Positions 56,627 to 64,000 of a stretch of 64,000 nt of DNA are shown here, in pieces; position 1 is the stretch's first letter; every line of letters starts with the position of its first letter. Both the position numbers and the translations under genes were made by a program. The stretch lies in assembly GCF_002162355.1 (NCBI RefSeq), contig NZ_CP021434.1:2270501-2334500 (forward strand), written 5' to 3'. The stretch comes from Tumebacillus avium (GTDB taxonomy: Bacteria; Bacillota; Bacilli; Tumebacillales; Tumebacillaceae). Below the pieces are notes generated by a model that worked only from the letters and a program-made list of their open reading frames with translations, was not told the DNA's origin and did no database searches.

Positions 56627-57300
56627 GCGACATTCGCCACACCGTCACCGGCGGCGCGCTGATCGTCACCGCCGACCGCCCGTTTCACACCGTCAGCTCG
56701 TCCTTGTTTGGCGGCGGTTGCCAGCAGAAAAAATACCTCGTCAACGCGCAGGTCCCGCACGGCTACAGCTCTGCCGACCCGTGGCGCGATCTCGAACAGC
56801 GCGTGCACGACCTCGGCTTGCCGATCGACGAGACGGCAGGGATGATGACCGCCGCCGATGTCGATCAGGTGGTGGAAGGCGTTGCGTTTGGCGACCAGTA
56901 CTGCCTGCACACCTATGTCACCGCCGGAGTTGGCAACGCCGCCCGCGCCGGGGTGCGCCGCAAAACCTACCCCGGCTACATCGCAGGCACGATCAACATC
57001 ATCGTCGCCATCGACGGGCGGTTGACTGAAGCGGCGCTGATCAACGCGGTGATCACGATCACCGAAGCGAAGACGGCCGCCTTGCAAGACAGCGGCATCG
57101 TGATCCGCGACGGTTCGGGGCGCACGGCGACCGGCACGACCACCGATGCGGTGATCGTCGCCGCCACGCAGAGCCCGCAGTACCAGGGCATCCATCAATA
57201 CGCCGGACTCGCCACCGAACTGGGAGGAAGCATCGCCGATTCGGTCTACCACTCGCTGAGCCAGTGCCTCGCTTCCGCAAAAGGGGGGCAGCGCCAATGA
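56623..57300 (+). CDS. cbiZ: Adenosylcobinamide amidohydrolase
   Basis: 225 residues matching the CbiZ family: SSSLFGGG near the start, GMMTAADV, VTAGVGNAARAG, GTINIIVAIDGRLTEAAL and ATGTTTDAVIVAAT. CbiZ cleaves incomplete or foreign corrinoids to cobyric acid so they can be rebuilt with aminopropanol phosphate. A TTG start at 56623 is inferred, behind GGAGCGGGGTGA and overlapping the cbiP stop; no ATG or GTG fits. Its presence inside a de novo operon adds a salvage branch. Confidence 0.9.
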   Translation: MSDIRHTVTGGALIVTADRPFHTVSSSLFGGGCQQKKYLVNAQVPHGYSSADPWRDLEQRVHDLGLPIDETAGMMTAADVDQVVEGVAFGDQYCLHTYVTAGVGNAARAGVRRKTYPGYIAGTINIIVAIDGRLTEAALINAVITITEAKTAALQDSGIVIRDGSGRTATGTTTDAVIVAATQSPQYQGIHQYAGLATELGGSIADSVYHSLSQCLASAKGGQRQ

Positions 57301-58229
57301 CGCTCGCCTTCGCGTACCTGATCGACCTGCTGGTCGGCGATCCGCGCTGGCTGCCGCATCCTGTGGTCTGGATGGGCAAAGCAATCTCCGCCCTCGACCG
57401 CCTGCTCTCCAAACGCCAGCGGAGCAAATGGGCGCAACGGCTAAAAGGCACCCTGTTCCCGCTCGTCATCGCAGGCGGCGTCTATGCACTGAGTTACTTT
57501 TTTCTAAAAGAGCTCTACGCGCTGCACCCGTGGCTGGGGCTTGCGCTGGAGGTCTGGCTGATCTCCACAACCATCGCCGTCAAAGGGCTCGCCGATGCCG
57601 GGCGCGGCGTGTATGAAGCGCTCCAGCAAGGCGACTTGCCTCTCGCACGCCAACGCCTCTCCTGGATCGTCGGGCGCGACACCGAGCATCTCAATGAGTC
57701 GGAAATCGCCCGCGGCGGCATCGAAACGGTCGCCGAAAACATCGTCGACGCTGTCACGTCCCCGCTGTTTTACGCGCTGCTCGGCGGCGCACCGCTCGCA
57801 CTCGCCTACCGCGCCGTCAACACGCTCGACTCCATGGTCGGCTACAAAAACGACAAGTACCTGCACCTCGGCTGGGCTTCAGCCCGCTTGGATGACCTCG
57901 CCAACTTCATCCCGGCCCGGCTGACTGTGCCGTTCCTCGTCCTCGCCGCCGGAACAAAGGGCAACGCAGCTTGGCGTCTCGCCCTGCGCGACGCCAAAAA
58001 ACACCCGAGCCCGAACAGCGGCTGGGCGGAAGCGGCGGTGGCCGGCGCGCTCGACATTCGCCTCGGCGGAGAAAATCAATACCACGGCGTGAAGTCCTTT
58101 CGCGCGTTTCTCGGCGACCCGGTGCGGCCGATTGCACCCGGTCACATTTTGCAAACGATCTCCCTGCTGTATCTGTCTACCGCACTATATCTGGCGTTTT
58201 TATTGATGATGAACTGGCTGTTTCGATAG
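57297..58229 (+). CDS. cbiB: Adenosylcobinamide-phosphate synthase
   Basis: 310 residues, polytopic membrane protein. AYLIDLLVGDPRWLPHPVVWMG at the N-terminus is typical, as are LSWIVGRDTEHLNESEIARG, ETVAENIVDAVTSPLFYALL and NTLDSMVGYKNDKYLHLGW. It attaches aminopropanol (phosphate) to cobyric acid. AAGGGGGG precedes the ATG; four bases overlap cbiZ. Confidence 0.96.
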   Translation: MTLAFAYLIDLLVGDPRWLPHPVVWMGKAISALDRLLSKRQRSKWAQRLKGTLFPLVIAGGVYALSYFFLKELYALHPWLGLALEVWLISTTIAVKGLADAGRGVYEALQQGDLPLARQRLSWIVGRDTEHLNESEIARGGIETVAENIVDAVTSPLFYALLGGAPLALAYRAVNTLDSMVGYKNDKYLHLGWASARLDDLANFIPARLTVPFLVLAAGTKGNAAWRLALRDAKKHPSPNSGWAEAAVAGALDIRLGGENQYHGVKSFRAFLGDPVRPIAPGHILQTISLLYLSTALYLAFLLMMNWLFR

Positions 58230-58241
58230 GGGGTCTCATAT

Positions 58242-59018
58242 ATGAAAGTCTATCTGGTGGGCGCGGGTCCCGGCGACCCGAAGCTGATTACCGTGCGGGG
58301 CGTCGAATGCATCCGCGAAGCTGACGTGATCCTCTACGATCGTCTGGCCAACCCGCAATTGCTGGACTATGCAAAAGAAGGGGCAGAGCTGCTCTATGTC
58401 GGCAAACTGCCCGACCGGCATTCACTGCCGCAAGAGGAGATCAACGCTCTGCTCGTCGCGCAGGCGCTGCAAGGCAAAGTCGTCACGCGCCTCAAGGGCG
58501 GCGACCCGTTCGTCTTTGGCCGGGGCGGGGAAGAGGCATTGGCGCTGCGCAAACACGGCATCCCGTATGAAGTGGTGCCGGGCATCACCGCCGGAATCGC
58601 CGCGCCGGCCTATGCAGGCATCCCAGTCACACAGCGGCACATCGCGTCCTCATTTGCCATCGTCACCGGCCATGAGTGCCCTGGCAAAGAGCAATCGAGC
58701 ATCCGCTGGGACAAGATCGCCACGGCGGTCGACACGCTGGCTTTTTACCTCGGGGTGAAAAATTTGCCTTTGATCTGCGAGCAGCTCATCGCGCACGGAC
58801 GGGCTGCAGATACGCCGGTCGCGATCATTCACTGGGGCACGACGGCGGAGCAGGTGACGGTGCAAGGGACGTTGGCGACGATCACCGCGATCGCCCGCGA
58901 GCACAACGTACAAAATCCTTCGATCATCCTCGTCGGCGAGGTGGTCAACCTGCGAGAACAACTTCACTGGTTTGATTCGGAAAGGGGCAACCTCACATGG
59001 AATGGATCAGCGCGTTAA
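58242..59018 (+). CDS. cobA: Uroporphyrinogen-III C-methyltransferase
   Basis: 258 residues. VYLVGAGPGDPKLITVRG, VILYDRLANPQLL, RLKGGDPFVFGRGGEEALA and VVPGITAGIAAPAYAGIPVTHR-like PVTQRHIASSFA are hallmarks of SUMT. It makes precorrin-2 for cobalamin and siroheme. It follows cbiB by 12 bases with AGGGGG upstream. Confidence 0.95.
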   Translation: MKVYLVGAGPGDPKLITVRGVECIREADVILYDRLANPQLLDYAKEGAELLYVGKLPDRHSLPQEEINALLVAQALQGKVVTRLKGGDPFVFGRGGEEALALRKHGIPYEVVPGITAGIAAPAYAGIPVTQRHIASSFAIVTGHECPGKEQSSIRWDKIATAVDTLAFYLGVKNLPLICEQLIAHGRAADTPVAIIHWGTTAEQVTVQGTLATITAIAREHNVQNPSIILVGEVVNLREQLHWFDSERGNLTWNGSAR

Positions 59019-59677
59019 CAATTTCGGCTCTGCTTGGCATGCGGCATGGCTTCGACCCGGACCACATCGCCGCCATCACCGACATGACCGGCACCAACAC
59101 CAAGGCCCGACGCGGCTTGAAGCTTGGCATCCTCTATGCGCTTGGGCACGGCCTGATCGTCTTTTGCATCGGCCTGATCGCGATCTTCTTCGGACAGCAC
59201 CTGCCGGAAGGGGTGCTGACCTTTACGGAAGGGCTGGTCGGGGCGAGCCTGCTGGTGCTGGGCTTCATCATGCTGCGCTCCCTGGTCACCGAGCGGAAGA
59301 ACTTCACCTTCAAAAGCCGCTGGATCATGCTCTATGAACTCCTGTCCCGCAAAGGGCGCAAAGACGGCGCGCCGATCCATTTTGGCCTGATTGGTGCAGC
59401 TGTCGTCGGCGTCATTCACGGTCTGGGCGCGGAGACGCCAACCCAGATGATGGTGCTCGGACAAAGCTCGCAGGTCGGCAACACGATGCTCAGTCTGGTA
59501 CTGCTGCTGATGTTTGTGGTCGGACTTCTTATGTCGACTTCGGCCGTGTCCTGTTTCACCGCGTGGGGCTTTTTTAAAGCTCGTTCCTTCCGCGTCATCA
59601 ACGTGATTCTCGGCTTGTTGACGGGCGGTTACAGCTTGTATCTCGGTGCGGTCATCCTGCAGTCGGCGCTCTCTTGA
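58997..59677 (+). CDS. NiCoT-like cobalt/nickel transporter
   Basis: 226 residues with about six membrane segments. The N-terminal MRHGFDPDHIAAITDMT carries the NiCoT signature HX4DH (His17 to His23), which binds the metal in HoxN/NixA-type permeases. It also has GVIHGLGAETPTQMM, a second His-containing motif. Its place at the end of the cobalamin operon, overlapping cobA by 22 bases, suggests cobalt supply. The protein is shorter than classical NiCoTs (about 330-350), so substrate and direction are inference. Confidence 0.8.
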   Translation: MEWISALTISALLGMRHGFDPDHIAAITDMTGTNTKARRGLKLGILYALGHGLIVFCIGLIAIFFGQHLPEGVLTFTEGLVGASLLVLGFIMLRSLVTERKNFTFKSRWIMLYELLSRKGRKDGAPIHFGLIGAAVVGVIHGLGAETPTQMMVLGQSSQVGNTMLSLVLLLMFVVGLLMSTSAVSCFTAWGFFKARSFRVINVILGLLTGGYSLYLGAVILQSALS

Positions 59678-59697
59678 GTTGCTGACTGCTTTTTTTA
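59659..59697 (+). terminator. Terminator of the cobalamin operon
   Basis: GCAGTCGGC / GCTGACTGC (one G-U) with a 13-base loop followed by seven T. The stem and loop include the transporter stop codon. Confidence 0.8.
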
Positions 59698-61101
59698 TGT
59701 ATACCGGGTGACGCGGAAACGAAACAGCTCTACGCCTTCCTCATCCTGCGCAATGCCCGCTTTTTCTTTGGCGTACATCAGCTGCTCTTCGACGGTGTTG
59801 ACCCCTTCGAGGTCGGGGAGCAGGACGGCGCTGCGGTCGCCTTTTTGCACGATCAGGCCGTAGATGCGCGGGTTCAGTTCGCTGGTGTCGGTGACAGGCT
59901 TCTCCGGCTCCAGCACATCCACTTTGTAGATCAGCTCGTCCAGCTCATTCTCCTCGACCGGAAAAAAGCGGTCATCTGCGATCCCAGCTTCGATGGCGTT
60001 ACGGATGATCTCTTCGGCGAGCGTCGGGGTCACCGCGTCGACTGTGCCGATGCAGCCGCGCAGTCGTCCGAGCTGCTTGATCGACACGAAGCAGCCTCCG
60101 GTGCGCTTCATTTCCTCAGGCATCAGCGTGGGCGGCGCGATCACTTTTTCTTCCTTCACATACGTCTCCAGCGCCTCACGCGCCAACCGCACAAACGGTG
60201 TTTCCGACGCGCGGATCTCCTCCAGTCGTTCCGCCCGAGATTCGATGATGTTTGGGAGCAGGGAAACGCCGTCGCCGCCCTTCGGCGTCACTGTTGCCAC
60301 CGTGTAGCCAACGCCAAACGGCCCTTCGTAGGACAGCAGTTGGGATGCCAGCGGCACGCGGTCAAACGCGCCGCACAGCACCGTCATCGACCCAACCGTG
60401 TCTTCCGCCGCCGCTTCCAGCATCGACTCGTCGAGCGTAAGCAGCCGCGCCAAGTCACTATCCCGCAAACATTCTTGCAGAGCCGCATCAAACTCCACTC
60501 CTTCCTCGCGAAACCCCATCGGCGCGTCCTGCGCCAGCGCATGCGAGTTGTCGCCGCTGGCCAGTACCACCGCGCGACGGCCCAGATTTTGCACAGCAGT
60601 TTGCACGCACATCCCCGCCCGATACAGCATCTCCGCGCTCACTCCGCCGGGGCAGAGCAGGACGATCGGTCCTGTGTAGCCCGCCTTTTCCAAAAAGTAG
60701 AGCGGGACGCCTGCGCCGTAGTCCACTTCGCTTGCAATGCCAAACTCTGCCTTCAGACTGTCATCCATCAAATACAAAGACACATCCCGATCCTCTGCCG
60801 TCTTCACGATTTCGGCGGCCAGCTCCACATCGCTCTGATAGGAAAACGTCACATCCGACTGAAACTCCGCCAAGTCGCCTTGCAGCACGTCGCCGCCCAT
60901 GATCGTCACCGCGTCTTCAAACATCGGCCCGTGCGGCGAGATGACGACTACCACGTCGGGGCTTGCCTGCACCAAGTCCTGTGCCGCGCGGAGCATCGCG
61001 TCTGCCGTGTCGCGCACCATGGCTGTCTCTTCGCCGCCGATATCCGGAATGATCAGCGGCGGATGAGGCATCAGAGCACCCAGCAAGATTTTTCCGTCCA
61101 T
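59695..61101 (-). CDS. MEMO-AMMECR1 fusion protein (AmmeMemoRadiSam system)
   Basis: 468 residues. Residues 1 to about 265 are a MEMO-like class III dioxygenase fold (GALMPHPPLIIPDIGG, VVVISPHGPMFEDAV, VLASGDNSHALA). Residues about 285-468 are an AMMECR1 domain with the diagnostic LGRLRGCIGTVDAVTPTLAEE and FFPVEENELDELIYKVDVL. The family normally also includes a radical SAM protein, which I do not see here. Function is unknown, though a redox or RNA/protein modification role has been suggested. The ATG at 61101 has GGGAGGG eight bases upstream, but that site sits in a perfect hairpin. Confidence 0.9.
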   Translation of the reverse strand: MDGKILLGALMPHPPLIIPDIGGEETAMVRDTADAMLRAAQDLVQASPDVVVVISPHGPMFEDAVTIMGGDVLQGDLAEFQSDVTFSYQSDVELAAEIVKTAEDRDVSLYLMDDSLKAEFGIASEVDYGAGVPLYFLEKAGYTGPIVLLCPGGVSAEMLYRAGMCVQTAVQNLGRRAVVLASGDNSHALAQDAPMGFREEGVEFDAALQECLRDSDLARLLTLDESMLEAAAEDTVGSMTVLCGAFDRVPLASQLLSYEGPFGVGYTVATVTPKGGDGVSLLPNIIESRAERLEEIRASETPFVRLAREALETYVKEEKVIAPPTLMPEEMKRTGGCFVSIKQLGRLRGCIGTVDAVTPTLAEEIIRNAIEAGIADDRFFPVEENELDELIYKVDVLEPEKPVTDTSELNPRIYGLIVQKGDRSAVLLPDLEGVNTVEEQLMYAKEKAGIAQDEEGVELFRFRVTRYT

Positions 61102-61103
61102 AC

Positions 61104-61148
61104 AAAAAGCCCTCCCGACAATAAGATTTGTCTTATTGTCGGGAGGGC
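61104..61148 (-). promoter_or_regulatory. Hairpin that is both a terminator and a Shine-Dalgarno trap
   Basis: A perfect 18-bp inverted repeat: left arm 61109-61126, loop 61127-61130, right arm 61131-61148. On the minus strand it is followed by TTTTT and, two bases later, the ATG of the MEMO-AMMECR1 gene. It can end transcription of the ABC operon. Its 3' arm also holds GGGAGGG, the only ribosome binding site of the next gene, so a read-through message would be translated only if the stem opens. Confidence 0.75.
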
Positions 61149-61167
61149 GTATGCAAACTATACCAAT

Positions 61168-61986
61168 TTAGCCAATCGCAACCGCTTGTTCCATCAGAAC
61201 GCGGCGGCCTTTGCCAAACGGCACCAGCATCGGCGTGCCAAATACCGGGTCGGCGATGATCTGGCAGTCCATGTGGAACACGTCTTTGACGAGGTCGGTG
61301 GTGACGATCTCCTCCGGTGTGCCTTGCGCGTAAATCTGTTTGTCAGACAAGGCGACGATGTGATCCGCATAGCGGCAGGCGAGGTTGAGATCGTGCAGCA
61401 CCATGACGACGGTGCGCTGTTCGTTGCGGTTGAGGTCAAACAGGATGTCGAGCACTTCGATCTGATGCGTCAGGTCGAGGTACGTCGTCGGCTCATCCAG
61501 CAAAATCGTGCTGGTGCCTTGAGCCAGCGTCATGGCGATCCAGGCGCGCTGGCGTTGACCGCCGGAGAGCGAATCGACCGCTTTTTCCGCAAACGGAGTC
61601 ATGCCGGTCGCTTCCAGTGCGCCGCGCACCATCTTTTCATCTTCTTCCGACCATTGCTGGAGCCAGTTCTGGTACGGGTAGCGCCCTTGCTTGACCAGTT
61701 GCAGCACGGTCAGCCCTTCCGGCGCGACCGGGCCCTGCGGCAGGATGGCCAGACGCTTGGCGACTTCCTTGGTCGGCAGTTTCGCGACCGCCGCGCCATC
61801 GAGCAATACTGCGCCGGAGACCGGCTTCAGCAGGCGGGCCAGCGAGCGGAGCAGGGTCGACTTGCCGCAGCCGTTGCTGCCGATGAAGACGGTGATCTTG
61901 CCTTTTGGGATCGTCAGATTCAAGCTGTCGATGATTGTGGCCTCGCCGTAGGACAAGGTGAGGTTTTGCGTTTCCAACGCCTCCAT
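61168..61986 (-). CDS. Iron-siderophore/cobalamin-type ABC transporter ATP-binding protein (FecE/BtuD-like)
   Basis: 272 residues. Walker A in [19 protein letters not shown], signature [17 protein letters not shown], Walker [14 protein letters not shown] and the switch His in [15 protein letters not shown]. The order and sequence class match FhuC/FecE proteins. It is encoded downstream of two FecCD permeases (20 bases from the nearer one). No substrate-binding protein is in view, so heme, siderophore or corrinoid cannot be distinguished. Confidence 0.92.
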   Translation of the reverse strand: MEALETQNLTLSYGEATIIDSLNLTIPKGKITVFIGSNGCGKSTLLRSLARLLKPVSGAVLLDGAAVAKLPTKEVAKRLAILPQGPVAPEGLTVLQLVKQGRYPYQNWLQQWSEEDEKMVRGALEATGMTPFAEKAVDSLSGGQRQRAWIAMTLAQGTSTILLDEPTTYLDLTHQIEVLDILFDLNRNEQRTVVMVLHDLNLACRYADHIVALSDKQIYAQGTPEEIVTTDLVKDVFHMDCQIIADPVFGTPMLVPFGKGRRVLMEQAVAIG

Positions 61987-62006
61987 GTGAATCTCTCCAA
62001 TCTCAT

Positions 62007-63044
62007 CTATTGATTGCGATGTTTATATAACAGGAAGATAAAGAACGGAGCGCCGATCGCTGCCGTGAAAATGCCGACCGGAACATCGAGCGGCTCAAAA
62101 GCCAAGCGTCCGATCATGTCGGCCAGCAGCACGATCAAGCCGCCGAACAGCCCGGCGGTCGGGATCAAAGCGCCAAGCGCCGAACCGACCATCTTGCGCG
62201 CGATGTGCGGAGCCAACAGCCCGACGAATCCAATCGCGCCACCCACCGCCACCGCCGAACCGGCCAGCGCCACGGTGAACATCAGGAGCAGGAAGCGGTG
62301 CTTGTGCACCGGGTTGCCGACGCCGGTCGCCACTTCATCGCCGAGCTGCTGCACGTTGATGCTGCGGGCGAAGACGATCGACAAGGGGACAAAGATCAAG
62401 ACCCAAGGCAGGATCGTCAGCACGTTTTGCCACGAAGAGCCGTACACCGTGCCGGCCAGCCAGATCATCGCTTTCGAAGTCAACTGAATCGGTGCGGCTA
62501 CGATCAGCAGTGTCGTAAGTGCAGTCATCGCCGACCCGATGCCGACGCCAACCAGGACGAGCCGCAGCGGCGTGACTCCATTTTTCCAAGCCAAGACATA
62601 GATGAGCAGAGTGACCAGCGCCGCTCCGACAAACGCCGCGAACGGAATGTAATGCACGCTGACCCCTTCAAAAAGCGTGATAAACGCGACCGCCGCCACC
62701 GACGCGCCGCCGGTGATGCCGACGATGTCGGGCGAAGCGAGCGGGTTGCGGATCAAGCTCTGCATGATCGCTCCGGCGACGCCAAGCGCGATGCCGACCA
62801 GGAGCGCCACGATGATGCGCGGCAGGCGCAGGTTGAGCACGACGAGCTGTGCGCCCGGATCGCCGCCGCCAAACAGCGCGGAAAGCACATCGAGCGGCGG
62901 AATGTACATCGCGCCAAGCCCGGTCGAGATGATCACAGCAAGTAAGACCAGCACGGTGAGCACGATCGACAGCACCAGCGCTTTGCGGTCGACGAGGAAC
63001 GAAAGAGGCGGGGTATTCGTGCGGAAGTTCAAGTATTTCTTCAT
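62007..63044 (-). CDS. FecCD-family ABC transporter permease (second)
   Basis: 345 residues with about ten hydrophobic helices. [42 protein letters not shown] and [19 protein letters not shown] are abridged family motifs: [23 protein letters not shown] and [12 protein letters not shown]. It has a cytosolic N-terminus of about 20 residues. It overlaps the upstream permease gene by four bases. Confidence 0.93.
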   Translation of the reverse strand: MKKYLNFRTNTPPLSFLVDRKALVLSIVLTVLVLLAVIISTGLGAMYIPPLDVLSALFGGGDPGAQLVVLNLRLPRIIVALLVGIALGVAGAIMQSLIRNPLASPDIVGITGGASVAAVAFITLFEGVSVHYIPFAAFVGAALVTLLIYVLAWKNGVTPLRLVLVGVGIGSAMTALTTLLIVAAPIQLTSKAMIWLAGTVYGSSWQNVLTILPWVLIFVPLSIVFARSINVQQLGDEVATGVGNPVHKHRFLLLMFTVALAGSAVAVGGAIGFVGLLAPHIARKMVGSALGALIPTAGLFGGLIVLLADMIGRLAFEPLDVPVGIFTAAIGAPFFIFLLYKHRNQ

Positions 63045-64000
63045 TTCCGGGTCAGCCCCTTTCGCGCCACGTAGACAAAGAACGGCACGCCGATCAGCGC
63101 AGTCATCACGCCAAGCGGCAGTTCATCCGGCATGACGATCCAACGCGCCGCAACGTCAGCAGCCAAGACCAGCACTGCGCCCAGCGCCGCGCTGTACACC
63201 AGCGCCCAGCGCAGATCGATGCCGACCATAAAGCGGGCGATGTGCGGAATGACCAGCCCGACAAATCCGATCGGCCCGGCGACGGCAACCGATGCGCCGG
63301 ACAGAAGGATGATCAGGATGCCGGTGACGCCTTTAAGGAGAGCCGTGCGTTGCCCAAGGCCTTTTGCCACGTCATCGCCCATCATCAGGACGTTGAGCTG
63401 ACCGGAGATGAGCAGCGTTCCGATCCAGCCGACAGCGAGGTAGGGCAGAACGGAGGTCAGGAATTCCAGCTTGCGTCCGGCGACCGAACCGGCCAGCCAG
63501 AACAGCACTTCTTCTAAAGCGCGTTCATTGACGACGAGCATCCCGTGCATCATCGACGAGAACAGCGCCGTCATCGCAGCGCCCGCCAGAGTCAGCTTGA
63601 GCGGCGTCAACCCGTCGCGGCCCAGCGCCCCGAGCACATAGACGATGACACCGCTGACCGCCGCGCCCAAAAAGGCGATCCAAGCGAACTGGGACAACGA
63701 GTTGACGGAGAAAAACGTGATTGCCAGTACAATAAAGAACGAAGCGCCCGCGTTGATCCCAAAGATGCCGGGATCGGCCAGCGGATTGCGCGTTAACGTC
63801 TGCATCAGCACCCCGACCATTCCAAGTGAGGCCCCGACGGCGACGGCGATCAATGCGCGCGGCACCCGGACTTCCTTGATGACGATCTGTTCATTGGTGC
63901 CGGTAAAATTCGTGTAAGCGTCGACCGCAGTCTGCCAGGAGGTGTCCATCACGCCAAAGACGATAGAGATGAACATCAGGCTGATGATCAACGCGATCAG
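63041..64000 (-). CDS. FecCD-family ABC transporter permease (first), 5' end outside the window
   Basis: At least 316 residues are visible, with VPRALIAVAVGASLGMVG, NPLADPGIFGINAGASF and GPIGFVGLVIPHIAR. The reading frame remains open past base 64000 (upstream on the minus strand), and family members usually have a few more N-terminal residues, so the true start is probably outside. It pairs with the second permease to form the importer channel. Confidence 0.9.
   Translation of the reverse strand: MIALIISLMFISIVFGVMDTSWQTAVDAYTNFTGTNEQIVIKEVRVPRALIAVAVGASLGMVGVLMQTLTRNPLADPGIFGINAGASFFIVLAITFFSVNSLSQFAWIAFLGAAVSGVIVYVLGALGRDGLTPLKLTLAGAAMTALFSSMMHGMLVVNERALEEVLFWLAGSVAGRKLEFLTSVLPYLAVGWIGTLLISGQLNVLMMGDDVAKGLGQRTALLKGVTGILIILLSGASVAVAGPIGFVGLVIPHIARFMVGIDLRWALVYSAALGAVLVLAADVAARWIVMPDELPLGVMTALIGVPFFVYVARKGLTRK

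Noticed and set aside
59845-62013. A 722-residue open frame on the plus strand
   Set aside because: It lies antisense to the clearly coding MEMO-AMMECR1 and ABC ATPase genes and is very rich in Arg, His and Gln, the usual signature of a GC-rich shadow frame.

Overview
The window looks like chromosomal DNA of a GC-rich, endospore-forming Gram-positive bacterium (Bacillota). The support is a gerA-gerB-gerC spore-germination operon, a cggR-gapA-pgk-tpiA-gpmI-eno glycolytic operon behind rpoN, a ComER-like protein, an LtaS-type lipoteichoic acid synthase, SecG, RNase R, SmpB and tmRNA in Firmicutes style, and strong AGGAGG-type ribosome binding sites with many GTG and TTG starts. A Tumebacillus/Alicyclobacillaceae-like host would fit; the genus is inference only.

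Layout. Bases 1-4000 form a small AT-rich accessory island. A frameshifted OLD-like AAA ATPase/TOPRIM gene and a decayed XRE-type HTH gene lie between two direct copies (about 275 bp) of a type I toxin-antitoxin module. The right copy has an intact 39-residue holin-like toxin peptide on the minus strand with a convergent antisense RNA. The left copy has lost the toxin start but keeps the antisense RNA promoter and terminator. Bases 4200-17400 hold mqo, an LtaS-like synthase, an MHYT-PAS-GGDEF-EAL protein, gerABC, an exported repeat protein, tRNA-Arg(CCG), thiD, a comER/proC-like gene and a small DUF421-tail-like protein. Bases 17489-26029 hold rpoN and the glycolytic operon with a recognisable CggR operator. 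Bases 26051-30710 hold secG, a carboxylesterase, rnr, smpB and ssrA. Immediately after ssrA is an AT-rich segment with a PemK/MazF-like gene (30.7-31.8 kb).

Bases 31.8-39.8 kb are mixed: a TIGR01777-type oxidoreductase, a PspA operon, a lipoprotein, a cold-shock protein with a YdjO-like zinc protein, a 3-hydroxyacyl-CoA dehydrogenase, a membrane protein, an SRAP peptidase, an orphan condensation-domain-like fragment and a serine hydrolase.

Bases 39.9-59.7 kb are a nearly complete anaerobic-route cobalamin locus. cobO and cobT come first. A cobalamin riboswitch with its own terminator then leads cbiH60-cbiX-cbiJ-cbiC-cbiD-cbiET-cbiL-cbiF-cbiG-cbiA-cobD-cobU-cobS-cobC-cbiP-cbiZ-cbiB-cobA and a NiCoT-type metal transporter gene. 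Most genes overlap by 4-20 bases, and the run ends in a terminator. Together they cover uroporphyrinogen III methylation, cobalt insertion, ring contraction, amidation, adenosylation, aminopropanol attachment and nucleotide-loop assembly; I saw no dimethylbenzimidazole synthase. Bases 59.7-64 kb, on the minus strand, carry a MEMO-AMMECR1 fusion whose Shine-Dalgarno sits inside a perfect 18-bp hairpin, and a FecCD-type ABC importer (ATPase and two permeases) that runs off the right edge.

Nothing in the window is an obviously complete new system. The strongest candidates for a second look are the toxin-module-flanked AAA/TOPRIM island, the MazF-like island at ssrA, and the hairpin before the MEMO-AMMECR1 gene.
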